Origin: Pseudomonadota bacterium
GTDB lineage: Bacteria > Desulfobacterota > BSN033 > WVXP01 > G020346125
Assembly: GCA_030608745.1 (NCBI GenBank)
Contig: JAUWDQ010000062.1
Coordinates: 1 to 11,692 of the forward strand
DNA length: 11,692 nt
Reading direction: 5' to 3'
Made by a program: the position numbers and the translations under genes. Position 1 is the first letter of the stretch, and every line of letters starts with the position of its first letter. This document shows, one piece after another, positions 1 to 6,556 of this stretch. A model generated the notes under the pieces. The model was not told where the DNA came from. It was given only the letters and a program-made list of their open reading frames with translations, and did no database searches.

Positions 1-1
1 C

Positions 2-736
2 GACATGCTCCGAAGCCGAGGAGTTGATGGGATTATCTTCACATCAGCCCATATTCGTGACCCCAACATTACGAGGCTTGTGGAGGACGGGTTTCCCCTG
101 ATCTTGGTAAATCGAAGAGTTCATGGAAATCCCCTGATGGATAGCATTAACTACGTCGTGGTGGAAAATGCCAAGGGCGGGTTTCTTGCCGTTGAGCACC
201 TTATCAGGATGGGAAACGAGAGGATAGGGATCATTTCGGGGCCGAGCGACTCCTCGGCCGTAGTGGAACGGCTGGAGGGCGCCCGAAGGGCCTTCATCGA
301 ATATGGTTTGAGTCCCGCTTCACTCTTGGTTCTGGAGGGAGATTTCTTGAAGCCCTCTGGGTATGAGGCCGCGAAAAAATTCCTGGCCATGAGGGATTCC
401 CCCAGCGCCATCTTCGGAATAAACGATTACATGGCGTTGGGCGCCCTCGAGGCTATCCTCGATTCGGGGCTGAAGGTTCCCGAGGATATTGGTCTGATAG
501 GGTTTAATGATATCGAAATTACCTCGTTGAAGGCCATCGAGCTAACCACCATCGGCCAGAAGAAGTACGAGATGGGTTCCATCGCCGTTCATACGCTGAT
601 TGAAAGGATCGAGAAAGGAGATGGGGACAGGGCGAGGCAGATTACCCTGGAGCCGGAATTGATCGTCAGGAAATCGTGTGGGTACCATTTGAGGGGTTAT
701 ATGATTCCCCGTCAGAAGGAAATAAACAAAATATAA
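2..736 (+). CDS. LacI/GalR-family transcriptional regulator, C-terminal part (5' truncated)
   Basis: This is the periplasmic-binding-protein-like sensor domain of a LacI/GalR repressor. The frame is already open at the window edge, so the N-terminal helix-turn-helix and hinge lie outside and the ATG at 5 is internal. Family hallmarks are visible: VDGIIF near the start, then a segment with PLILVNR, AVEHLIRMGNERIGIISGP (first-lobe crossover), FGINDYMALGALEAI, and VPEDIGLIGFNDIE followed by LTTIGQ. The order matches the second half of LacI-type proteins. The stop lies 28 bp before malate dehydrogenase, so it is probably co-transcribed with it and may control it. LacI-family members usually sense sugars or nucleosides. 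The ligand here cannot be read, and a link to C4-dicarboxylates is only a guess from context. The tail after the domain (about 15 residues, ending in KEINKI) looks like a loose extension. Confidence 0.9.
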   Translation, partial: DMLRSRGVDGIIFTSAHIRDPNITRLVEDGFPLILVNRRVHGNPLMDSINYVVVENAKGGFLAVEHLIRMGNERIGIISGPSDSSAVVERLEGARRAFIEYGLSPASLLVLEGDFLKPSGYEAAKKFLAMRDSPSAIFGINDYMALGALEAILDSGLKVPEDIGLIGFNDIEITSLKAIELTTIGQKKYEMGSIAVHTLIERIEKGDGDRARQITLEPELIVRKSCGYHLRGYMIPRQKEINKI

Positions 737-764
737 GGAGGAGGCCAGAGAAAGGAGGTCGATT

Positions 765-1694
765 ATGGGAAGGAAGAAGATTTCCGTCATTGGAGCGGGC
801 AATGTAGGTGCGACGGTGGCCAATAAGGTAGCGGAAATGGAGCTGGGCGATGTCGTCATGGTGGACATCATCGATGGCCTTCCCCAGGGGAAGGGTCTGG
901 ACATGTTTGAATCGGCGCCCATTGGAGGGTTCGATTCGGCCATCCTCGGAACCACGGGTTATGAGGAGACACGGGATTCGGATGTCGTTGTTGTTACTTC
1001 AGGAGTGCCCCGAAAGCCGGGGATGAGCAGGGAGGACTTACTGGAGACCAACAAGAGGATCATTGATTCTGTGGTTGCCCAGGTAGTCGCGAATTCACCC
1101 AATACTATCCTCCTCATGGTGGCCAATCCGCTGGATACCATGACCTATCTCGCGTTGAAGCGGAGCGGTTTCCCGAAAAAGAGGGTGGTGGGTATGGCCG
1201 GGATTCTCGACACGGCCCGGTTTAAGACCTTTATCGCCATGGAATTGAACGTTTCCGTAGAGGACATTCAGACCATTATCCTGGGGGGTCATGGGGATCA
1301 GATGGTTCCCTTACCCCGCTTTACCACGGTGAGTGGAATCCCCCTCTTGCAACTCCTCCCCGCAGATGCCGTTGATCGGTTAGTCGATAGAACTCGTAAG
1401 GGTGGCGGCGAGATCGTCTCACTTCTCAAGACGGGGAGCGCTTTCTACGCCCCAGGGGCCGCGGCAGCCCAAATGGTGGAAGCCATTTTGAAGGATAAGA
1501 AGAGGATCCTTCCCTGTTGTGCATACCTGGAAGGTGAATACGACCTGTCAGATATCTGCTTCGGGGTTCCGGTCAAATTGGGGACGGATGGTATGGAGGA
1601 GGTTATCCAGGTGGAATTGAACGCGGCGGAAAAGGAATTAGTCTCCAAGTCCGCGGAGGCCGTCAGGAGCAGCATCGAGGCATTGAAATTATGA
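765..1694 (+). CDS. mdh: Malate dehydrogenase, LDH-like type
   Basis: The 309-residue cytosolic enzyme catalyses malate + NAD(P)+ to oxaloacetate + NAD(P)H. The Rossmann motif GAGNVGA begins at residue 10. D34 at the end of the second strand is the usual NAD-preferring acid. The substrate loop PRKPGMSR (82-89) has Arg at position 83, where lactate dehydrogenases carry Gln, and this favours malate. N121 in VANPLD, the D149/R152 pair (ILDTAR) and catalytic H176 in GGHGDQ complete the active site. Length is normal for the LDH-like MDH group. The start is set by a near-perfect Shine-Dalgarno, AAGGAGGT at 752-759, five bases before the ATG. Fumarase alpha follows after 22 bp, so the two act in sequence: fumarate to malate to oxaloacetate, or the reverse. 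Strict malate versus lactate use is inferred from the Arg. Confidence 0.95.
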   Translation: MGRKKISVIGAGNVGATVANKVAEMELGDVVMVDIIDGLPQGKGLDMFESAPIGGFDSAILGTTGYEETRDSDVVVVTSGVPRKPGMSREDLLETNKRIIDSVVAQVVANSPNTILLMVANPLDTMTYLALKRSGFPKKRVVGMAGILDTARFKTFIAMELNVSVEDIQTIILGGHGDQMVPLPRFTTVSGIPLLQLLPADAVDRLVDRTRKGGGEIVSLLKTGSAFYAPGAAAAQMVEAILKDKKRILPCCAYLEGEYDLSDICFGVPVKLGTDGMEEVIQVELNAAEKELVSKSAEAVRSSIEALKL

Positions 1695-1716
1695 ATATCG
1701 AACGGGAGGAGGAGCG

Positions 1717-2556
1717 GTGAGGGAGGTTGATATCGGGATTATAACCGAAAAGGTGAAGAGCCTTTGCATGGAGGCCAATTTCGACCTGGGTAAGGACGTC
1801 CTCGACGCCTTCAAGAAGGCCAAGGCGAAGGAGGAATCCCCGACTGCAAGGGAGATCTTGGGACAATTGGAGGAAAATGCGTCCATCGCCCGAGGGGAAA
1901 GGGTCGGAATCTGCCAGGACACGGGAATTGCCGTGGTATTCGTCGAGATGGGACAGGATATCCACCTGGTTGGTGGAGATTTGAATCATGCCATATACGA
2001 AGGGGTGAGGCGAGGATACCAGGAGGGGTACCTGCGTAAATCCCTCTGTCATCCCTTTACCAGGGCAAATACGGGGGATAACACCCCCGCTGTCATCCAT
2101 GTGGAGATTGTTCCCGGGGACAAGGTTAAACTCGTCGTTGCCCCAAAGGGGGGAGGAAGCGAAAATATGAGTCGGGTAACCATGCTCATCCCGGCGGTCG
2201 GAAAGAAGGGGATAGTGGAGTATGTGGTTCGAAGGGTGAAGGAGTCTGGTGGGTTTCCCTGTCCTCCCACCATCGTGGGCGTAGGAATTGGAGGAACCTT
2301 TGAGGAAACCGCCCTTTTGGCAAAAAAGGCCCTTTTGAGGCCCATCGGAAGCAAAAATCCGGATCCGGAACTGGATTCCCTGGAGGGGGAAATTCTGGAC
2401 GAAATCAACAGACTTGGCATAGGACCTCAGGGGTTAGGCGGCAGGACTACATCCCTGGCAGTGCACATCAATATGATGCCGTGCCATATCGCCAGTCTCC
2501 CCCTGGCCGTGAACATCCAATGCCATGCCCACAGGCATAAAGAAGCCGTCATTTAA
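1717..2556 (+). CDS. Class I fumarate hydratase, alpha subunit (N-terminal domain type)
   Basis: This is the iron-sulfur subunit of a two-subunit, oxygen-sensitive fumarase (fumarate + H2O to malate), 279 residues. Three cysteines fit the [4Fe-4S] ligands of class I fumarases: C66 in ICQDTG, C182 in FPCPPT and C269 in the terminal NIQCHAHR. The motifs NTGDNTPAVIH, APKGGGSEN and GVGIGG are also typical. The start is GTG at 1717, chosen because purine-rich GGAGGAGG (1705-1713 region) sits just upstream and the protein begins like family members. The related TtdA subunit of L-tartrate dehydratase is the main alternative. The neighbouring malate dehydrogenase makes fumarase far more likely. The partner beta subunit is not immediately adjacent as usual, but lies beyond a 134-bp repeat-filled spacer. 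Confidence 0.93.
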   Translation: MREVDIGIITEKVKSLCMEANFDLGKDVLDAFKKAKAKEESPTAREILGQLEENASIARGERVGICQDTGIAVVFVEMGQDIHLVGGDLNHAIYEGVRRGYQEGYLRKSLCHPFTRANTGDNTPAVIHVEIVPGDKVKLVVAPKGGGSENMSRVTMLIPAVGKKGIVEYVVRRVKESGGFPCPPTIVGVGIGGTFEETALLAKKALLRPIGSKNPDPELDSLEGEILDEINRLGIGPQGLGGRTTSLAVHINMMPCHIASLPLAVNIQCHAHRHKEAVI

Positions 2557-2687
2557 CTGAAGTGTCCTTTTCCGTGTCCGTTTTCCGTGTCCGTGATCCG
2601 TTAATCTTTCTTACGGGTACGCATCACGGAGAACGGACACGTCAGTTAAATCACTGACACGGATCACGGGATACGGACCACGGAGGA
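2552..2687 (+). repeat. Palindromic intergenic repeat element, copy A (fumarase alpha/beta spacer)
   Basis: This spacer is built from short related units such as TTCCGTGTCCGTT (2570-2582) and TTCCGTGTCCGTG (2583-2595) on the left. Their approximate reverse complements (ACGGACAC, CACGGATCACGG, ACGGACCACGG) lie on the right. The segment 2589-2630 matches 6469-6510 of copy B at 40 of 42 positions, with differences at 2610 and 2618. The outermost arms, 2552-2567 and 2635-2650, are complementary at 15 of 16 positions, and the left arm includes the stop codon of fumarase alpha. The right end runs into the Shine-Dalgarno of fumarase beta. No T-run follows a stem, so this is not an obvious intrinsic terminator. 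Nothing in it looks protein-coding. Confidence 0.85.
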
Positions 2688-2690
2688 TGT

Positions 2691-3248
2691 ATGAGCAAAC
2701 CGATTCGAATAGAAACTCCGTTAAGCGATGAGGATGTGGAGAGATTAAAGGTCGGAGATCGTGTCTTGATCAATGGCGTCATCTATACGGGAAGGGATAC
2801 AGCTCACAAGAGGTTGTTGGACCTTATTGAGAAAGGGGAAGAGCTTCCCTTCGATATTGCGGGTCAGATCATCTACTATGTCGGTCCAACCCCCGCCAGG
2901 CCCGGCAAACCCACTGGATCAGCGGGCCCCACCTCGAGCTATCGCATGGACCCCTATTCCCCAAAATTGATGGAGAAGGGCTTAAGGGGGATGATCGGAA
3001 AGGGTATGCGATCCCAGGAGGTTATCGATGCGATGCGGAAATTCAAGGCCATCTATATGGCGGCAGTGGGTGGTGCAGGGGCCTTGATTGCCAGGAGAAT
3101 CAAGAAATCGGAGATCATCGCCTATGAGGATCTGGGACCGGAGGCGATCAGAAGGCTGGAGGTGGAGGATTTTCCCGCTATCGTGGTGAACGATGTGTGG
3201 GGGAACGATCTCTATGTAGAGGGTGTAAGGCGGTACGAAAGGGCATGA
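2691..3248 (+). CDS. Class I fumarate hydratase, beta subunit (C-terminal domain type)
   Basis: This is the second subunit of the two-part class I fumarase, 185 residues, completing the active site for the alpha subunit encoded upstream. Conserved blocks are visible in family order: VGDRVLINGVIYTGRDTAHKR (GRDTAHKR at 34-41), IIYYVGPTPA (60-69), GPTSSYRMDPY (79-89), IGKG (102-105), AVGGAGALIA and VVNDVWGNDLY (165-175). Length is normal for a stand-alone beta subunit. The start at 2691 is supported by GGAGG at 2682-2686, four bases before the ATG. That Shine-Dalgarno sits at the edge of repeat element A, so the element supplies the immediate leader of this gene. Tartrate dehydratase beta (TtdB) is the alternative by homology alone. 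Confidence 0.93.
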   Translation: MSKPIRIETPLSDEDVERLKVGDRVLINGVIYTGRDTAHKRLLDLIEKGEELPFDIAGQIIYYVGPTPARPGKPTGSAGPTSSYRMDPYSPKLMEKGLRGMIGKGMRSQEVIDAMRKFKAIYMAAVGGAGALIARRIKKSEIIAYEDLGPEAIRRLEVEDFPAIVVNDVWGNDLYVEGVRRYERA

Positions 3249-3412
3249 GGGAAAGCCAGGGCGCGCTGTACTCCCTTGTTGGGCTCCGTTGGAAATTGAT
3301 ATAATTTTTTCAGGGCTTTTCCATAAGCTCGGAAGGGGGAAATTCTTTACTGGAGCCAAGATTCCTTCAAAGGGCCCGCCTAGAATACCTCAGTCCACTC
3401 GGGAGAAGTAGA
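3249..3412 (+). other. Gene-free spacer between fumarase and hdr genes
   Basis: This is the longest stretch without a gene. It holds the promoter candidate at 3276-3305 and the hdrC1 Shine-Dalgarno at 3401-3405. No stem-loop with a T-run, RNA gene or match to the two repeat elements is visible in it. Confidence 0.6.
3276..3305 (+). promoter_or_regulatory. Putative sigma70-type promoter upstream of the hdr cluster
   Basis: A perfect -10 hexamer TATAAT lies at 3300-3305. TTGTTG (3276-3281) is a partial -35 (3 of 6 match TTGACA) with an 18-bp spacer. It lies in the 164-bp gene-free stretch between the fumarase beta gene and hdrC1, within a short AT-rich patch of otherwise GC-rich sequence. Transcription would begin near 3312 and leave a leader of about 100 bases. 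I see no convincing terminator between fumarase and this site, so read-through from the upstream genes remains possible. Confidence 0.45.
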
Positions 3413-3826
3413 ATGAAGATTGAGATTTCCAGAGGAAAGGTTCATAACGAGTTTTCCCAGAAAGTAGAGGAGATCAGCGGTCAAAACCTCTTTGCCTGCT
3501 ATCAGTGCGGAAATTGCACTGCTGGTTGTCCCGTCTCCTTTGCCATGGATTTGGGTCCGCATCAGGTTATCCGGTATAGCCTTCTCGGCCTGGAGAAGGA
3601 AGTCCTCGAATGCAATACCTTTTGGATGTGTGCCTCCTGCCTCCAGTGCACCTCCAGGTGTCCCAAGGGTCTGGATATAGCAAGGATTATGGAGGCAATA
3701 AGGCTCGTCATCTTGAGGAAGAAGGAGCGCCTAGATCATCTTGAAGTAGCGGAACTATCGGAGGAGTTTTTGGAGCGAGTTCCCCAGATCGCGCTGATCA
3801 GCGGATTCAGGAAGTTCACTTCTTAA
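3413..3826 (+). CDS. hdrC: HdrC-like iron-sulfur protein, short form (copy 1)
   Basis: This electron-transfer subunit of a heterodisulfide-reductase-like complex carries two [4Fe-4S] clusters and passes electrons between HdrA and HdrB. Two complete C-x2-C-x2-C-x3-C-P motifs are present: CYQCGNCTAGCP (residues 29-40) and CASCLQCTSRCP near residue 73. No membrane segments or signal peptide are seen, which fits the soluble HdrC type rather than DsrM/QmoC-like membrane proteins. At 137 residues it is about 60 shorter than copy 2 in this window, lacking the region after the second motif helix. The C-terminus ends cleanly in GFRKFTS with no sign of a frameshift. The ATG at 3413 has GGGAG at 3401-3405, seven bases upstream. 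The hdrB1 gene follows after 35 bp. Confidence 0.9.
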   Translation: MKIEISRGKVHNEFSQKVEEISGQNLFACYQCGNCTAGCPVSFAMDLGPHQVIRYSLLGLEKEVLECNTFWMCASCLQCTSRCPKGLDIARIMEAIRLVILRKKERLDHLEVAELSEEFLERVPQIALISGFRKFTS

Positions 3827-3837
3827 TGGAACGGGAT

Positions 3838-3857
3838 CGCTCGTCCCTGAGGGAGCG
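3838..3857 (+). promoter_or_regulatory. Small hairpin covering the hdrB1 ribosome binding site
   Basis: The bases 3838-3842 (CGCTC) pair with 3853-3857 (GAGCG). A two-base bulge and two further C-G pairs close around a short TGA-containing loop. The right arm contains GGGAG (3851-3855), the only Shine-Dalgarno candidate for the ATG at 3862. The structure could damp hdrB1 initiation unless opened by ribosomes or RNA-binding factors. It is short, so functional relevance is uncertain. Confidence 0.35.
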
Positions 3858-3861
3858 GTAA

Positions 3862-4731
3862 ATGGAATTTCTCTATTTTCCCGGATGTACTCTGTATACG
3901 AAGGCAAAAAACCTGGACGAAGCGGGAAGGGAGTGTGCGAAGGCACTCGGATTTGAATTGAAGGAGCTCTCCAACTGGACATGCTGTGGTGCCGCATTTC
4001 CCCTGGCGAAGGATAACATCATGGCCCTGGCGCCCCCCGCTCGAATACTGGCCAAGGCGAAAGAGGAGGGCAGTACACTAACGACCCTCTGTTCGGTCTG
4101 TTTTAATGTGATCAAGCGGACCAATCGGCTTATCCAGGAAGATGAGGAGAAGCGGGAGAAGATCAACACCTTCATCGAAATGGATTACCAGGGGGATGTC
4201 CGGGTCCTCCACTACCTGGAAATCCTCAAGCGAGAGGTGGGGTTCGAATCGATTAGGGGTGCTGTGAAGAGGGATCTCCAGGGGCTGAAAGTGGCTCCCT
4301 TCTACGGGTGCATGCTCCTTCGCCCCGCGGAGGAGATGGAGTTCGATGATAAGGAAGCGCCGACGATCTTCGAGGAGTTCTTGGAATCCATTGCCTGTGA
4401 GCCCGTGGATTTTCCCTATAAGATCGAGTGCTGTGGTGCCTTTCAGTCCGTTGGAGCCCCGGAAGTGGCAACGGAATGTGCATATGCCATTCTCATCTCA
4501 GCCCTGAGAAACGGGGCCGAGGCGGTGACGACGACGTGTCCGCTGTGTCAATTCAATCTTGACAGCAAGCAAAAGGAGATTCGCGAGAGGCATAACGATT
4601 TTCCCGGAATACCGATTATCTATTTCACCCAGCTCTTGGGGCTGGCCTTGGGATTACCGGTGGAGAAATTGGAGTTCCATCGAAACGACGTCGATCCGCG
4701 CCCCCTCTTGGAGAAGAAGGGCTTACTGTGA
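3862..4731 (+). CDS. hdrB: HdrB-like CCG-domain protein (copy 1)
   Basis: This is the catalytic subunit of an Hdr-like complex, 289 residues. In methanogens HdrB holds two non-cubane [4Fe-4S] clusters that split the CoM-S-S-CoB disulfide. The bacterial substrate is usually unknown. Both cysteine sets (CCG domains) are intact: C9, C41-C42-G, C77, C80 in the first half (spacing 31, 34, 2), and C150, C190-C191-G, C226, C229 in the second (spacing 39, 34, 2). The protein starts MEFLYFPGC, placing the first ligand where family members have it, so the start is secure. Its Shine-Dalgarno GGGAG lies in a small hairpin. The full ligand set suggests an active thiol/disulfide site rather than a purely structural subunit. 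hdrA1 follows after 7 bp. Confidence 0.93.
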   Translation: MEFLYFPGCTLYTKAKNLDEAGRECAKALGFELKELSNWTCCGAAFPLAKDNIMALAPPARILAKAKEEGSTLTTLCSVCFNVIKRTNRLIQEDEEKREKINTFIEMDYQGDVRVLHYLEILKREVGFESIRGAVKRDLQGLKVAPFYGCMLLRPAEEMEFDDKEAPTIFEEFLESIACEPVDFPYKIECCGAFQSVGAPEVATECAYAILISALRNGAEAVTTTCPLCQFNLDSKQKEIRERHNDFPGIPIIYFTQLLGLALGLPVEKLEFHRNDVDPRPLLEKKGLL

Positions 4732-4738
4732 GGATGGG

Positions 4739-6433
4739 ATGGGTAAAGTAGGTGTGGTCATGTGTCCATGTGAGCTGGAGGGGATGACCCTCTTCGACCC
4801 AGAGGTGCTGGTGGAAGGGTTGAAGGGGAGAAAGGACGTCCTTCCGCTTATCCACCATCAGCCGGTCTGTTCGGAATCGGGGGTGGAGGCAATCCGGGCC
4901 TTTATGGAAGGGAACGGGTTGGACCGGGTGGTAATGGCCTGCTCTAAACCGGAACTATTCGGGCCTACCTTCAAGAAGGCGCTGAGGCAGTGGGGACTCA
5001 ATCCGTCTTTGAGCGGAGTGCTCGGGATACGCCCCACCGCTGAGAGAAAGGGCAGCGACGACCTCCAAGAGGCGTTGCATGTCATCGAGGAGGGAATCGA
5101 CGAAATTAAAAGGAGAAAGCCCGCAAAAGGCGAAAAGACCCCCTTCGTAAAGCGAGCCATGGTAATCGGGGGTGGGATTACCGGAATTACGGCTTCCATC
5201 GATTTGGGCAATGGTGGCTATGAGGTCCTCTTGGTGGATCGACTTCCCTCCATCGGAGGTCGAATGCTTCAGCTTTCCGAGACCTTTCCGACGTTGGACT
5301 GTGCCCAGTGTACCTTGACCCCGAAGACTGTTGAAACGGGGCAACATCCTCATATCAGATTGATTACCTATGCGGAAATCGAATCGGTTTCCGGGGAGGT
5401 GGGGAATTTCCTCGTGAAGATCCGCAGGAAAGCTGCTTATGTGGACTGGGAAAAATGCACTGGCTGTGGTCTGTGTCAGGAGAAGTGTCCCAGCAAGGTA
5501 CCTTCGGAATTCGAGCGAGGAATCGGGCCGGGAAAGGCTATCTACACCCTTTCTCCCCAGGCCGTTCCCAATAAGCCCGTTATCAATCCCGAGGTCTGCC
5601 GGTATTTCACGGAGGGAAAGTGCAGGGTCTGTGAGAAGGTGTGTCTTACTGACGCCATCGATTACGCCCAGGAAGACACCTTCATAGAGGAGCGTGTTGG
5701 GGCAATAATAGTAGCCACGGGATTCGATCTCTATCGGAAGGAGGATATCGGGGAATATGGATACGGGGATGTTCCTGATGTCATCGATGGCCTGGCCTTC
5801 GAGCGGTTAAACTCAGCATCAGGTCCCACTGCGGGGGAAATCCGGCGGCCGTCTGATGGTCATATCCCCAAGGAGGTGGTCTTTATCCAGTGTGTGGCCT
5901 CCCGGGATCCGGAGCGATATATGCCCTACTGCTCACGGGCTTGCTGCATGTACACGGCCAAGCATGCAAGGCTCTACAAACATAAGGTCCATGATGGTCA
6001 CGCATATATCTTTTATATGGACATCCGCTCAATGGGGAAGGGATATGAGGAATTCATCCAACAGGGAATGGAGGAGGGTATTCTATACCTCAGGGGGCGG
6101 GTTTCGCGTTTGTTCAGGGATAACGGCCATGTGGTGGTGTGGGGAGCTGATACGCTGACGGGGAAAAAGGTGGAGATTGCAGCAGATATGGTTGTCCTGG
6201 CCACGGCCATGATTCCAAGCCGGGGGGCCAAAGAACTCGCGGAGAAACTCCACATTGGGACTGATGAATATGGCTTCCTGACAGAGGCCCAGTGTAAGCT
6301 CTATCCGGTGGAAAGTGGAGTCGAGGGAATCTATCTGGCGGGGTGCGCTCAAGGACCGAAGGACATCGCCGATACGGTAGCCCAAGGGAATGCCGCGGCG
6401 AGTAAAGTCCAGGCGTTGTTTGCCCAACACTAA
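4739..6433 (+). CDS. hdrA: HdrA-like flavoprotein lacking the C-terminal ferredoxin domain (copy 1)
   Basis: This FAD-binding subunit of an Hdr-like complex (564 residues) is the likely electron-splitting site. Domains in order: an N-terminal HdrA domain (about 1-130) with C9-x-C11, C44 and C68; an FAD domain with GGGITG (144-149); an inserted two-cluster ferredoxin domain (C240/243/246/250 and C287/295/298/302); and the rest of the FAD domain with the HdrA-specific C-x12-C-x3-C-C set (C385, C398, C402, C403). Two things are odd. It stops right after the FAD domain and lacks the two-cluster C-terminal ferredoxin present in HdrA2. It also has no cysteine where HdrA2 has C101 (NIREQCSW), reading GIRPTAE there. 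The ATG at 4739 is chosen because GVVMCPC then aligns with the HdrA N-terminus. The frame is open further upstream to 4559, but that part overlaps hdrB1 and resembles nothing in the family. Confidence 0.93.
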   Translation: MGKVGVVMCPCELEGMTLFDPEVLVEGLKGRKDVLPLIHHQPVCSESGVEAIRAFMEGNGLDRVVMACSKPELFGPTFKKALRQWGLNPSLSGVLGIRPTAERKGSDDLQEALHVIEEGIDEIKRRKPAKGEKTPFVKRAMVIGGGITGITASIDLGNGGYEVLLVDRLPSIGGRMLQLSETFPTLDCAQCTLTPKTVETGQHPHIRLITYAEIESVSGEVGNFLVKIRRKAAYVDWEKCTGCGLCQEKCPSKVPSEFERGIGPGKAIYTLSPQAVPNKPVINPEVCRYFTEGKCRVCEKVCLTDAIDYAQEDTFIEERVGAIIVATGFDLYRKEDIGEYGYGDVPDVIDGLAFERLNSASGPTAGEIRRPSDGHIPKEVVFIQCVASRDPERYMPYCSRACCMYTAKHARLYKHKVHDGHAYIFYMDIRSMGKGYEEFIQQGMEEGILYLRGRVSRLFRDNGHVVVWGADTLTGKKVEIAADMVVLATAMIPSRGAKELAEKLHIGTDEYGFLTEAQCKLYPVESGVEGIYLAGCAQGPKDIADTVAQGNAAASKVQALFAQH

Positions 6434-6448
6434 ATTCGGAGATCGTTT

Positions 6449-6556
6449 ATTCGTGTTCCGTGTCCGTTGTCCGTGATCCGTTAATCTTTTTTACGGGCAC
6501 GCATCACGGACACGGAAGACGGACACGAATCACGGATACGGAAAACGGACACGGAA
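6449..6556 (+). repeat. Palindromic intergenic repeat element, copy B (hdrA1/hdrA2 spacer)
   Basis: The element fills most of the 123-bp spacer. The left arm has two 13-bp units (6456-6468, 6469-6481). The centre is TAATC plus a T-rich stretch (6482-6492). The right arm is in opposite orientation. GTCCGTGAT (6469-6477) pairs with ATCACGGAC (6503-6511), and the outer ATTCGTGT (6449-6456) pairs with ACACGAAT (6523-6530). The core 6469-6510 matches copy A at 40 of 42 bases. A dispersed element of the REP/MITE-like small-palindrome kind is the best general description, and I do not recognise a named family. Confidence 0.87.
6505..6556 (+). repeat. Four tandem 13-bp units abutting the hdrA2 start codon
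   Basis: Four consecutive 13-mers occur without gaps: CACGGACACGGAA (6505-6517), GACGGACACGAAT (6518-6530), CACGGATACGGAA (6531-6543) and AACGGACACGGAA (6544-6556). The ATG of hdrA2 is the next base. The gene has no ordinary Shine-Dalgarno. The last unit's ACGGAA is the only purine-rich stretch upstream, so initiation of hdrA2 seems to rely on a repeat-derived leader. Confidence 0.85.

Noticed and set aside
2552..2687. CRISPR-like array from the repeated units
   Set aside because: Units are about 13 bp, imperfect, inverted and without unique spacers of regular size. This is a palindromic repeat element, not a CRISPR array.
3249..3330. Terminator hairpin from GGAAAGCC near 3250 and GGCTTTTCC near 3314
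   Set aside because: The arms are about 55 bases apart, imperfect and not followed by a T-run.
4559..4738. N-terminal extension of HdrA1 by 60 residues in the same frame
   Set aside because: It overlaps hdrB1 almost fully and its residues resemble nothing in HdrA. The ATG at 4739 gives the family N-terminus and follows the hdrB1 stop.
6480..6495. T-rich run in repeat copy B as an intrinsic terminator
   Set aside because: The T-run is in the loop of the palindrome rather than after a GC-rich stem.
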